A DNA stretch of 64,000 bases from Macrocybe gigantea (lineage: Eukaryota > Basidiomycota > Agaricomycetes > Agaricales > Callistosporiaceae): NCBI GenBank assembly GCA_011319805.1, contig SJRY01000263.1, forward strand, positions 620,001-684,000, written 5' to 3'. The notes under the pieces are model-generated. The model was given only the letters and a program-made list of their open reading frames with translations. It was not told the DNA's origin and ran no database searches. Positions within the stretch are counted from its first letter, which is position 1; the number at the start of each line of letters is the position of its first letter. The position numbers and the translations under genes are program-made. Shown in pieces: positions 50,202-60,561 of this stretch.

Positions 50202-51020
50202 ATGGCGACCGACCCTCCCGCGCTCCCTCCGTCGCCGGACGCAGTCATCGACGGACTCCGCGACCTCGTCTCGCCCACATATCAGCAGCATGATATTGCC
50301 GCCATCCAGACTCGCGCCATGGCGCTCATGGCACGCCTCAAGCATCTCAACCGTTCTGCTAACTCCGCCACTCGCATCCACAAGGAGGCTACCACAGAGG
50401 CCAGGCAGCAAATGGACCAGTCGCATCTCGGCCTGCAGAACTTGCTTTACGAGAAACGCCACCTGGAGAGGGAGATAGAAAAGTGTCGCCAGTTTGCGTG
50501 CGTGCCTTGCTGTGAACGCTGAGAAACAACAGGCGGATTTGATGTTTGTGACTTTCACAGGTCCATTTATCAAGACGTTCCCCTCTATACTTTAGAGGAA
50601 TTCCAGTCACTCGCTCCGGAGGAAGCCCGCACTCCGGATGTCCTTCGAGACCCCCACCAGCTCATGCTCAACCGCCTGAGCTTCGAACTGGCGGAACGCC
50701 AACGGTCAGCCTTGTCCCTTTATCACATGTTCCCAATTTCACACCTGTTCTTTCTCTCTACGCCTCTGAGTTAGCTTGGACCAGAGACGGAAAGAACTGA
50801 CACAGCGGAAAGAGGAGCTGTTGAAGGAGAGCAAGGCCAATGCGGCCACAATAGACAATGTGAAAACACAGATTGACGTTCTAATGAAAGTGCGTCGTCC
50901 CAGGCTTTGGTCCTCACATGCTGTTCATCATTCGTATGATAGACCGCTTCCGAGGTTCAAAAGAAAGTGGACGAGTTGATCTTGCCGCTGTCGACAATGA
51001 CGACTGGTCCGAAAGAGTAG
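50202..51020 (+). CDS. THOC5: THO complex subunit 5 (THOC5/FMIP family), short form
   Basis: mRNA export factor of the THO/TREX complex. Seen: MATDPPALPPSP, a helical N terminus (ALMARLKHLNRSANSA), the family signature LLYEKRHLEREIEKC with an intron before SIYQDVPLYTLEEF, LAPEEARTP, then a coiled coil (RLDQRRKELTQRKEELLKES) and a short end at TGPKE. Four exons. About 210 residues, so it holds only the N-terminal coiled-coil part; animal THOC5 is far longer, but short forms are usual in fungi as I recall. Confidence 0.82.
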
Positions 51021-51269
51021 ACACCATCTCACTGGCACAATGTACAATATATGGCACAACGTCGTTATTCAAGGGTACATGATTCATATAATACTACACA
51101 ATGTCTTCCCAAAATCAGGTGAACGCTGGGGAGATGCTAAGCCAGGGAAGGAAGATGCTGGATATATTAATGATGAGTGAGGATGAAGATATCGCGGATA
51201 GGAAAAGAGATGAACCAATGGAATGTGAAATGACCAAAGACCATGGGAAACGGAATGGGAAGTGATGAA

Positions 51270-52168
51270 TCATTCTTCTTCACTCATACTGCTGATGTCG
51301 CTCATCGTCTCGTCTTCTTCTTCGTCCTTCTTGGATTCCGTTGCGGCATCTGCGCCTCCTTCGTAGCAAACCGCTGCACGTAGTCTGAGCATGGGCGTTA
51401 ATTGACGCGCCAAGTCATTTCTATGGCGATGTACCTTTCACTTTAGCCTCGTATTCCTTTGGGTGGCGCATAAGCAGTGCCGCGGCCTCTCCGTTCAGCG
51501 GGTCATTCGGATTAGGGTAACGCAACAGCTGGGGTAGGAAGACTTCGAATATATTGATCATGTCTGGGGAGAACAGAGAGCGAGATTGAATTGCAAGACT
51601 ACAAAGCGTAGGGTGATAGAGGAGTGCTCACCAAACATGGGTGACCATGTCTGATTGATGACATCCAGACACACGGAACCGCTCCTGCAATATCAGAACG
51701 TCAGAGCGCATCAAGCAGAACACTGTAACAAGCTGTAACAACAGGCGTACAGTTCATCGATGTTGGGGTGGAAGATCTTGTTCATGAAACCGATACTGGG
51801 TGATTTGAAAGGATACTGATCAGGGAGTTCTACATGAATTTTCCAAACGCCCCCAGCGAACGGAGCTGGAAGATGGTCCATTCATTATCAGTCCGATCCG
51901 AGGCTCCAGATAAACGCACTCTCTCCCGGACCATAGAAACGAACGTAGAATTCCTGCATGCTGTCGTTGACGAGAGACACTTCATAGTCGGACATTAACC
52001 TGATCAGAAGGTCAGCCTAGAGCCGCAGGCGCCGATACTGAATAGCGGAATAGCACACACATCTTCATAACATCCGTTTCGATGCGACGCTTGCTTGGGT
52101 TGGCGTAGAAACGATAAGAGAAATCAGCCAAGCAGAAGGGCGAGCACAAACGAAGAATGACTTATCAT
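51270..52168 (-). CDS. UBC8: Ubiquitin-conjugating enzyme E2 of the UBC8/UBE2H type, with one frame break and unclear start
   Basis: E2 enzyme; yeast Ubc8 works with the GID ligase in gluconeogenic enzyme turnover. Seen: [56 protein letters not shown], the active-site segment [15 protein letters not shown] and [18 protein letters not shown]. It continues [17 protein letters not shown] and [10 protein letters not shown], then an acidic tail ending ISSMSEEE. The tail is out of frame by one base near 51353 (TGC-GCC on the plus strand, expected one more C); adding it joins the two halves. The first exon is unclear: the ATG at 52168 is followed by ATAAGT instead of a GT donor, so either the start lies elsewhere or a base is wrong. 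Confidence 0.85.
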
Positions 52169-52638
52169 GTTCGGGCAATGGTACGATAACGAGGACAAGG
52201 AAAGAGAAAGGAGGGAGCAAGAGCGATCGCTGAGACGGGAACGGCCGACCGGAACCAAATATTATACAAATCTAATTTCCCTACATACTAAAAGTACTCA
52301 TAATCTTCCACCGTGCACCATCCGTCGTTACTCGCACACGGGTATACCCACTTTGCTACTGACCTTCCATGTCGATGACCCGACGACGCCATCGGCAGGT
52401 CACGTTTCTGCCAGGGTCCGCCGCTCTGTACAACCCTCGCCATGCAAGGAGCGCGACTATTTCGTCGTGGGTCTATCATGCGTTCAAACGGTGGTAGTAA
52501 TTCGACGTACCCATCCAAAGCAGTCCGATCCCACATATCAGGACCATCTCCTCCTGGGACTGCGACAGGAGATGTCCATCTCGCCTGTGATGCATTGTGA
52601 CGCTGGTTAACGCCATGTGCGTGTCAGTCATGTTCTGG
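52169..52638. other. Region without an assigned gene
   Basis: Carries short frames on both strands but no join that yields a recognisable protein. It should contain the 5' end of the UBC8-type gene. Given the frame breaks nearby, a disrupted gene here could be missed. Confidence 0.4.
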
Positions 52639-52950
52639 TCAAATCTTCAAACGAGAGCCCGAACTGACAGAAACATCAAAAATGAGATGGCGAAGATGGC
52701 GACGGACGTTTGTGTCAGATGGTACGCATCTACCGGATATTCAGCACTAATACCAAAATAGCAGACTTTTCCGTACTCACGGAGAGAAGACATGATTTTT
52801 GTGATGTAGTGTCCTGCCAGCAGGAATGTTGCAACTGCATGTCCCAAAAATAAGTGAAGACGTGAGCGAAGATTCCAGAGTATCCATTGAGAAAAAGTAC
52901 GACCGACCTGCGGCAACAGAACGAATTGGGCGGTCGCGAAACAATGGCAT
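52639..52950 (-). CDS. Candidate tiny membrane protein of about 44 residues, four exons
   Basis: Seen: MPLFRDRPIRSVAA, an intron with clean GT...GACATGCAG ends, VATFLLAGHYITKIMSSL, then two more introns (donor GTGAGT; donor GTAGAT, acceptor TGTCAG) and a basic end RSGSRLKI. This gives an Arg-rich head, one transmembrane helix and a basic tail, as in small mitochondrial or ER proteins. I have no family match. The alternative is an 89-codon unspliced frame at 52647-52916 that reads through the same introns. Low confidence. Confidence 0.3.
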
Positions 52951-53213
52951 TGCTATCTTGTGCTAGGCTGTACTATCTACGCTCGAGTTCATAAATATCT
53001 CCCCGCCCTACACACGAGGCCCCCATGCTTCCGGCATGAGGCCAACCACGTCAGAAAAATCGCATCATATTCGTCAGGAAGTAACTCGATCCGAGCATGT
53101 CAATACGTAAATCGGGAACAGGTGTAGTCCTGCCTGAAAGATCGTGTCTAAAAAGCAGACATTTCCCGCGTTGTCTCCGTCTTTGGTTTTATCCTTTGTT
53201 ATGTTTAGATATT

Positions 53214-54394
53214 CTAAGCGGTGATTGGCATTTGCGTGACGGTAGCAGGCTGACCGTTTACTCCAGGTTGGATGACGATGGAGTGGCCGGGCGCTTGCAT
53301 TATCGGCGCTCCTGACATCGGATAGCCGTAATATCCTTGAGGGTATGCTATCATCCCTCCTGGGTGCGTGTTATAATAACCTGGCATTTCTCCAAACCAT
53401 GGAAGCTCTGTGGGGCAGATCATCAACCATGCATCGGGACATGCGAAGGTCGAAACCTACCTCGGATTGGCTCTCGCCAGATCAAGTATCGACCAAATCG
53501 CTGTGCCTGTGTCACGAGGCTGAACAGGATGAGCAGCGCTAGCGCCGTCAGGCAGAAAATTGCCCAAGAGAAGGCTTGAACAACTTTCATCTCATAGCAA
53601 AATCCTCGCGCCGACGCTTGGATTTCCCCATGAAGGGAGGATCATAAATTGAATCTGCGCGGGCAGAGATAGTCGAGTAGGACTCACTGTCTCCGGATTT
53701 TGTCGCAGTGCGCTGTCCTCCCAGCCCATCACATTGAACATGTCCGATGATATCACTAATACCGCCCAGAAGTTCCAATTACACATCGTCGCAGCGCTTC
53801 AAAGTTCAAAGACATACGTTGCCCAGGCGCCCATCGCTAGAGCAATGCGATGAGCTCGCATGTCATTGAGAAGTATTAGGGTGCATACTGAGCCAGAGTA
53901 CACCGACAACGAAGAGAAGAACGGCTTCTGTAGATGGTAGGGCCCATTGTAGACTGACCAAAAAAAATTTTGGGCATGGTAATCCTTGAGTGGGCAACAT
54001 CAGAGGACACGCACGACAGAAGGAATAACAGAATTGTCGCAGACGGCGCGACGAGCGCGAAGATCGTGAAGTCATCTGTTGCGGTTCAATGTGCGTTTAG
54101 CCATAGCAACAAATTAGATGGCCTACGATGTAGATTCGGAAGGAATATCGAAGCAAAGTGTGCCGCAATACCCAGAACAGCACCTAGCCGGAAAGTGAAA
54201 TGTAACCATGTGAAATTTGTCTTTATCTGCGACCTGTCAACTTGCCGGATAGCAGCAATACAGCGACTGGCCGAAGCATGGGTTGGTTTCTTGTCTAACG
54301 GCTCCGACCCCAGGCAACAGACTCACCGTAAAATCCTAATCTCCAGTTCCCAAAACGGACCGTCATTGGCGAACAAGGTTTGATGTTTCGAGGA
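53214..54394 (-). CDS. Multi-pass membrane protein with Gly/Pro/Tyr-rich tail, frame uncertain
   Basis: Not a named family. Seen: exons with hydrophobic segments, FTWLHFTFRLGAVLGIAAHFA, TIFALVAPSATILLFLLS, YHLQKPFFSSLSVYSGSV with CTLILLNDMRAHRIALA, FWAVLVISSDMFNVMGWED and SWAIFCLTALALLILFSLVT. After RYLIWREPIRELPWFGEMPG comes a cytosolic-type tail rich in Gly, Pro and Tyr ending VTQMPITA. Four or five membrane spans. The frame is lost at an eight-base A/T run (53960-53967, expected nine), and the join of the first exon near 54330 also does not fit without a one-base change. The start at about 54394 is therefore provisional. Confidence 0.5.
53960..53967. repeat. A8 homopolymer inside a coding exon, probable length error
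   Basis: On the minus strand this is T8 between MPKIFF and WSVYNGPYHLQKP. The two frames join if the run is nine bases long. It is among the longest coding homopolymers in the window, consistent with a miscount. Confidence 0.55.
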
Positions 54395-54640
54395 ATTGAT
54401 AGTGGACAACAGTGGACGCGGAGACGCGATTAACGGGAAGGAGCGCCAGTTCTTTTTAGGTTAAACGAACCACGTAAAGTCACGTGTATGATTGATTGAT
54501 GAACTGTGATACCTGAGGTTCACCGTGACCTACTTACGCTGAGGGGCTCGCATTCATAAAGTAACAGAAGTTACAACAAGTACAGCGGGACTAATCCTAC
54601 AATCGTTCCTCCGAGGCTTCATAAACATCACCCACAATTG

Positions 54641-55781
54641 CTACGCCGACCCATGTCTGGATCCCTTTCTATTTGGGTTTATCATACCACCTCGTTCAAA
54701 TTCGTTAGTCGAGTGCGATCCGATGAGCGTGGAATTGCCAAACGGTTGGCGTCCTGGCTGTCGACTGGGCAACGTCTTTTCAGAATACCGAGGCCTGCCG
54801 TTAGCGTAAGGACCGCTGCCGCTCCTCTTGCTCCGCTCCCGGCCGACAGCGGTCGGAAGGATGCTGGACGCGCCGCTGTTGTTACGCTTGACGCTGTTGC
54901 CATAGTTGTTAAACCACGCGCAAGATGTCACGGGGCCATGCCACATGTGTTCATCGCCTTTGCGATGCCTGCGAACGGCCAGGAAGAGTAGTCCAAGACA
55001 GAAGAGAAGGACTGGAATAGGCATCAGCACTTCGAGAGCATCGGCGAGACATGGAGAACGACTGTACCGAGCACAGCATTGATCAAAGAAAACGTCATCA
55101 AGACCCGATACATTGCCTGGTATTGTTCAGTGTGGACTGGAAGTTACGTTCAAAAAAACAACACCACCATAAACAATGAATAGTTTCTCACAGCTCGCAG
55201 CCGAGTCATCCAAGGGCGCAGATGGCGCATCTGGATTGAAACATTCCACATCGGCCGATTGAGATTCGGACGTTGTGAGATAGGCACCAAGAACTGCGCA
55301 GAAAACGTCAATCGGGACGGATTCCGCACAGGGAAAGCACACGAACCAAGCCAGAAAATCCCAACGAGCCCGAGACATGCCAACTCGATTCTGGTGGATA
55401 TTGGGTTCCTTTCTCTCAGGAAAAAGCTGGCCAATAATCTGGCATAGAAGGTAAGAAAAATGCAGATGCCCAAGCAAGCGGAACTTACAGGACTGAGATG
55501 ATAAACATGCTTGCCGAACATACGAAGATTGCGAAGGGAACGAAACGAGCTATCGATGCCATGAATTAAAAATTGTTTGGGAGACGATGGCACGATGGTG
55601 GCATACTAAGGTCTGACGCTGCCAATACGCTCTGAAAATGTCCTGCCATCGCCAGACAGATTACGGTGAATAGTAGAACAGACACTGCAAACATTATGTT
55701 CGGCTCGCCTGCTCTGCTTTTAGAATGGAAGAATTACGCACGATATATACATGTGCGGATGAGGTTGAAGAGGGAAGGCAT
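54641..55781 (-). CDS. MARVEL-like four-span membrane protein
   Basis: Seen: MPSLFNLIRTCIYL in the first exon, then SVLLFTVICLAMAGHF, TRFVPFAIFVCSASMFIISVL, IELACLGLVGIFWL and VLMPIPVLLFCLGLLFLAV, giving four membrane spans with a short extracellular or lumenal Cys-containing loop (SADVECFNPDAP, QYQAMYRVLMTFS). The C-terminal tail is basic and rich in Ser and Gly (KRSGSGPYANGRPRY). Introns fall between spans and all join in frame. Known: fungal MARVEL proteins of this layout are numerous in agaricomycetes, located at the plasma membrane; their roles are mostly unknown. Lies next to another multi-pass protein gene on the same strand. Confidence 0.72.
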
Positions 55782-56256
55782 CCTAAATCTCCAGAGGGAG
55801 GATGGTTGGATTGAGGTAAGGGATGTTGTCGGACACGAGCGATAGGATTTGAAGGCATGATAAACCTCAAGCAAGGTAGGACACGAGGCAAACATGAACC
55901 TGGCGGATGTGCGATTGTGCGTCGTGGTCCGCCGAGTCCGCCGCCAGACTAAATGAGTGCGATTGGCCAAAGAAATTGCGCCTGGTTTCCTGTAATAAGA
56001 GCGCAGAACTTGCTTGCACTGTGTTGTAGAACGGAAGAGAGAAAGAGTCTACGAATCGTCGACATGGAAAAATTTCCGGACGTGATGGTGTGTGCATTGT
56101 TTCTGCCTCGAGGCTCTCTAAGCACAGCCACATCTTGCCGATCGATCATCCGCGGACTCTAATTTAGGGACCGAATCCCACCACGGCCCGTCGGCCGGTC
56201 GACATTTCTGTCTGTACTACACGTGTTGTACCCTACATGCCTCGCTCACACCGCCC
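55782..56256. other. Intergenic region, nothing seen
   Basis: 5' flank of the MARVEL-like gene and 3' flank of acetoacetyl-CoA synthetase. Short frames only. Confidence 0.5.
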
Positions 56257-59180
56257 TCAGTTCAATACCTCATTTCTCAGGCTCTGCCCGATCCCCGCGT
56301 ATAGCTGCAGGCACTCCGGGTTCATTAAAGTCGCAGGATTGACCGTGCTGATGGGTGCGCCATTGATAATCTGCAGAAAACGTCCGTGAGCGCGCCTACT
56401 CATCCCTCTGCGCACAGGTCGAGCACCAACCTTCTTTACCAAAACTTCCACGCGCTTGCCATTAAGGGTGTAAGGAATGTCTGTCACCTGCAAGATCTAG
56501 ATCACTCCTCAGCATCACGGGCAGGCGTAAACGGCGTGAAAGTCACATACGCGAGCGGGTACATGCCTGGGACTTCTCCGGGTCCTAATTTCGGCCTTGA
56601 TTTTGCTTTCCATCTCACTGGTGAGTGTTCGTTCCTCTGGAAGCCTCACAAAGAGCACAACCCTCTCATCGAGTCCCCCGTCAATCTTCTGCCCCACCGC
56701 TAGGTAGTCAATGACCGTATGCTCTGGCGATGATCCAGAAAAGCACAAGTCAAGGACGTCATACAATTCAGACGATCCGAAACGAACGCCTCCTGGGTTT
56801 CTTAAAGTCAAGCTCAACGTCAGCATGCCGTATCTGCAACGGGAATAGACGGCACGCACAACACACCATCTGAACGCCCAAGCATGACCAAACCGCACCA
56901 TTGCCGGCCTTTGAACGTGCAATCATGATGTGATCGCCATGATCTGGAAGTTTTTAGCACAGGATCCTGATAAGAGTGCGCTAGTGATGAAACTTACACC
57001 AAACGCCTTCGAACTCCGCGAAATGCCTGCCTAAACCTCTCCTTGGCAGCTGCGACACCGCTGTCCGCCCCGTAGCCTGGCAGGGGCCAGAACCCAAGAG
57101 GCATGCAGGGAAACGGTCTAAGGCAGACCAGCTCGCCCGTCTGATCGGATGGACTTCGTACACCAGATGGGGAGAAACATTCCACCCCATTCCGAGCATC
57201 CGACATTGAATCTCACCGCGATAGACCGGTAGTGCAGAGCACATACCAGCAAACAGAGAGCAGATGTCCGTGCCACCTTGAAGTGGGTCAGCAAAACAAG
57301 ATCATATGGTAAGGCGGAATTTTTACCGGTTATCGAGCCCAATAAAACATTCGGATGAATATGTTGGTACACGAAATCGAATAAAGGAGGCGCAAGGGCG
57401 ATCCTGTTGAATAAACATGCCGAAGGGTACGTAGGTTATGGTGTTCCCTTGGTCGATATGTTTTCTAGAAATTCCTTGAGCTGTATCGCCAGGGATTGAA
57501 AGGAATGAAAGACGTACTGAAAGTTGGTCTAAATATTTGGCGCTGGTACCGAAGATGGTGATCCCGAGCTCATCCGTCAACTTCCAAAGATGGCTTGGGT
57601 CTCTGAGCGGACTACCGTCGTAGAGAACCAAAGTAGCATCAACGCTCAAGCCGCTTATCAAGAAGTTCCACATCATCCATCCCCTGCGAGACCTAATGAG
57701 TCAAACCAACCAGTTACAGGCACGTAGAAAAAGAAGGGACTGACGTAGTGGTATAATAAAAGAAGACATCCTGGGGACCGAGATCGGCACAAATTGCAAA
57801 TTCCTTTTTTGCCTGAAGGAGCATTCCACCAGCTCGGTGAACAATAGGTCTTTTGGTATTGTTAGATACTGTCACAGTGGAGCACGAGAATGGTGGCACA
57901 TCACGTTGACGTACTTGGGCTTGCCTGTCGTCCCACTGCTGAACAGGATCCAAAGCGGTGCATCAAATGAGCCCCGATGCCAGTTTATTTCACCTGAGGA
58001 CGTTCTGCCAAGCTGGCTTGTGCGACCTTCATTCAAAAAATCCTCCCATTTGACCCAACTGGGACCCCAGTCTCCTCGGTCTTCGGGCTGAGGAATACTG
58101 TGGACGAGAATCACCTTCTGTGGGGCTAGCTTTCTCTCCGCGAGGCCCGCGAGCAGGCGCTTAAGCTTCCCAACATGTGGATGAACCTTTCCATTGTACC
58201 TTTTTACCAAGGGCATTCTCGTTAGCAAGCAATGATCCCATAAACTACTAGCACTCACACCACAGCATCGACAGCAAAGACAAATTTAGGTTGCACTTGC
58301 TCAAACCTGAAAAGGTTACTGTTAAATCCTGAGCGAGAGCGAGAGCTGTGAAATCAAGGTACCTTTCGATAACGCCCTCAGGGCCAAAGTCTGCCGCGGC
58401 GCTCACCCATGTCCCACCTATTGCAGTAGTTGCGAGACAGGCCGCCACATTTTCCTGTCAGAATATGGGGCTAGCATTGAGCGCTGAAATCAGGGAACAC
58501 AGCATGTGCGAACGGCCTCAGGTGCCATCGCGAAGATGTAGCCGGAATTACTGAGGACCATAGACGCTTACGATGCAGTTGGACGAGTATGCCCCGACTC
58601 GATCACCTGGCTTGCAGCCGTGATGGAGTAGAGCCGAGACGAGATCTCTCACGAGACTGTACAGCTCTGCATAACTGCAATGACGTAGAGGGGGATTCGG
58701 AGTTTCTGGGGTTGGTTCGGCTGTGGAAAGAAGTCAGAATGATTGATGTGACACAATACCATCGGACAGGCAGAAATTTACGGACTAGCTTGGATGACTG
58801 CTAACTTTGTGGCATCGCGGCTGCGCAACATGTTCTCTGCCCAGTTCAGTCTGGCGTCTGAGAACCTGATCGAGCATGAGCACCACATTATGATAAAAAC
58901 AGAGTAGCAGGCACCAGGCAGGATTGTCTGGGGGCAACGCGTCGTTTTGCACAACGTGATCACCTTTGTGACCGATGATGCCAGTCTCATCCCATACTAG
59001 GCTCCAGAAGTCATCAATGTGACTGGTGGACCACATGTAGAGGTCATGATAGGTGACAAGACTGAGGCCGAACTTTGCATTTGCGCGCGAGAGGAAGCGG
59101 AATGTGGCCGAAGACGCAGGGTCCTGAGGCCGGTACAGTGGCTTGTCAGTGGATGACGGGTGGGGCGAAGAACCAGGCAT
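56257..59180 (-). CDS. AACS: Acetoacetyl-CoA synthetase, with four small indels in the C-terminal half
   Basis: Activates acetoacetate to acetoacetyl-CoA (ATP to AMP), cytosolic. Seen: [70 protein letters not shown], the AMP-binding loop [43 protein letters not shown] and [12 protein letters not shown]. Further on are [36 protein letters not shown] and [13 protein letters not shown]. The first two thirds splice cleanly. Between 57394 and 56893 the frame breaks four times: one base missing at 57393, one missing at 57185-57188, one extra at 57021-57023, one missing at 56893-56894. The protein sequence on each side stays family-like. Start 59180 chosen as the ATG before the conserved N terminus; an earlier in-frame ATG exists. 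Confidence 0.88.
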
Positions 59181-59655
59181 GGCAGGAAGAGAAGATGCTG
59201 GATTGGTAACAGCGAGCAGCTTTAACTTGGAGAGGATGCGCCAAGCTTTGCCCACAGTTCCACAAGTGCGGGAACGACGGTGCAGAGAATAGCAGGAACT
59301 GGTTTGGGTAACGGGTGAGCCGGTGAGTGGGTTTGTTATCGTTATTATTACGTCAGCAGATCTAATCTGCTTGAGATAAGCGGGTATTGTGCGGGTTGTT
59401 GTGACGTGACAAATTGGCACATCGCACGTTTGAAATTACTGACTCGAGGGAAAAAAAATGCTTTGACCGCGTCAGCTCTTTTTTTTTTCTCTTTTACTTA
59501 TCCTCAAGCACTGCTCTCACGTTCGTTGCTCTCTTCCTCCTCATTCGACACGTCAATTGCCGAACAGCTCTCTTGGCGTCAATCCCTTCACTCCCTATTT
59601 CATCCCCCTCAGCCTTGGTCCACCGCCCCAATCTTCTTTCCCGACCTACATACAA
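59181..59655. other. Divergent intergenic region with pyrimidine-rich leader
   Basis: Separates AACS from the next plus-strand gene. 59477-59640 is strongly CT-rich (TTTTTTTTCTCTTTTACTT and several CCTC runs), typical of a fungal 5' leader. No TATA box. Confidence 0.45.
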
Positions 59656-60266
59656 ATGGACAAGTTTTTTGCGACCCACACACCCGAGGCCACGGCCCAC
59701 CACTATCTCACGTATGCATCGCGTCTGTCATCAACTCCGTGCCACCCGCTGACCGCCTCTCATAGCGAAAATTGGGCCAATTGGGACCTAGAACACTCCT
59801 TTCTCAACGAAAATCTCGTCGCTGGCTGTGCGTCTTACCGCGCTTTCGACCGTTATTTGAGCGGTGCCGATCTGCTGCACCGTCCCATCACAAGAAAAGA
59901 GCTGGAGAATGTATTGTAAGCCTTATACGGGTGGCATCGTCTCTCTGTTTAGTGACTCGATGATTCTTTTAGAAAGAGATACTCGTACGACGCCATCCAC
60001 AACGCCATCGCCAAGAGTCGGTCCCCTCTGTTACCCGGAGGTTATAGCCGAGTAGGTGTTTCAATCCGAGCACCGAGTGCCTCTGTTTAATTGACCACGA
60101 CTGTCCTATCCAGGTGTGCCACCTGGCCGAAAAGTCGATCCGTGAAGTGTTGAACACCGCCGACAACACAGCGTACCTCTTGGCGCTGCACCGTCCTGCT
60201 TCTGAGCACGTTCATGGCACAGAAGAGCATAGCGTGAGCCCAAGATCTGTCACAGCTATTCGTTGA
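59656..60266 (+). CDS. Hypothetical protein, about 150 residues
   Basis: Not recognised. Seen: MDKFFATHTPEATAHHYLT, an intron, ENWANWDLEHSFLNENL, RAFDRYLSGADLLHR, an intron, KRYSYDAIHNAIAKS, LLPGGYSR, an intron, and VCHLAEKSIREVLNTADN then LALHRPASEH. Helical and soluble; no membrane segment. The 3' end is unsure: translation stops at 60264 if read through, but a GTGAGC donor after EEHS could splice to a CAG acceptor near 60365 giving a slightly different end. Confidence 0.5.
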
Positions 60267-60561
60267 ATCTTTTCTGTGTCACATCACTCGGATCCTTCTC
60301 ACCTCGGGTTTCTCATGTTTCTTGTTTTCGTCTCATGTGTATCGCTCTGCCGGCCTGTTCTTCAGTGTAAGATACCGTTCTGTAATCGGTAATCGTCTGT
60401 ACATATAGCGTTCGTGAAGGCCTCACGTATATTTATTAGAATATCAATAGACTCGGCTGTGGGGCCCCAGTATTGATTGGCATGTGTGTGAACATGATGT
60501 GGCTTCCTTGTGCCTCGTAGTCGTTCTCTTCGTCTGCGGTGTTCTGGCATCAACGACGGAG

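Noticed and set aside
48138..59180. A metabolic cluster of G6PD and acetoacetyl-CoA synthetase, perhaps with the lipase
   Set aside because: The genes are separated by unrelated genes (THOC5, E2, membrane proteins) and by up to 30 kb; no transporter, regulator or shared arrangement supports a cluster.
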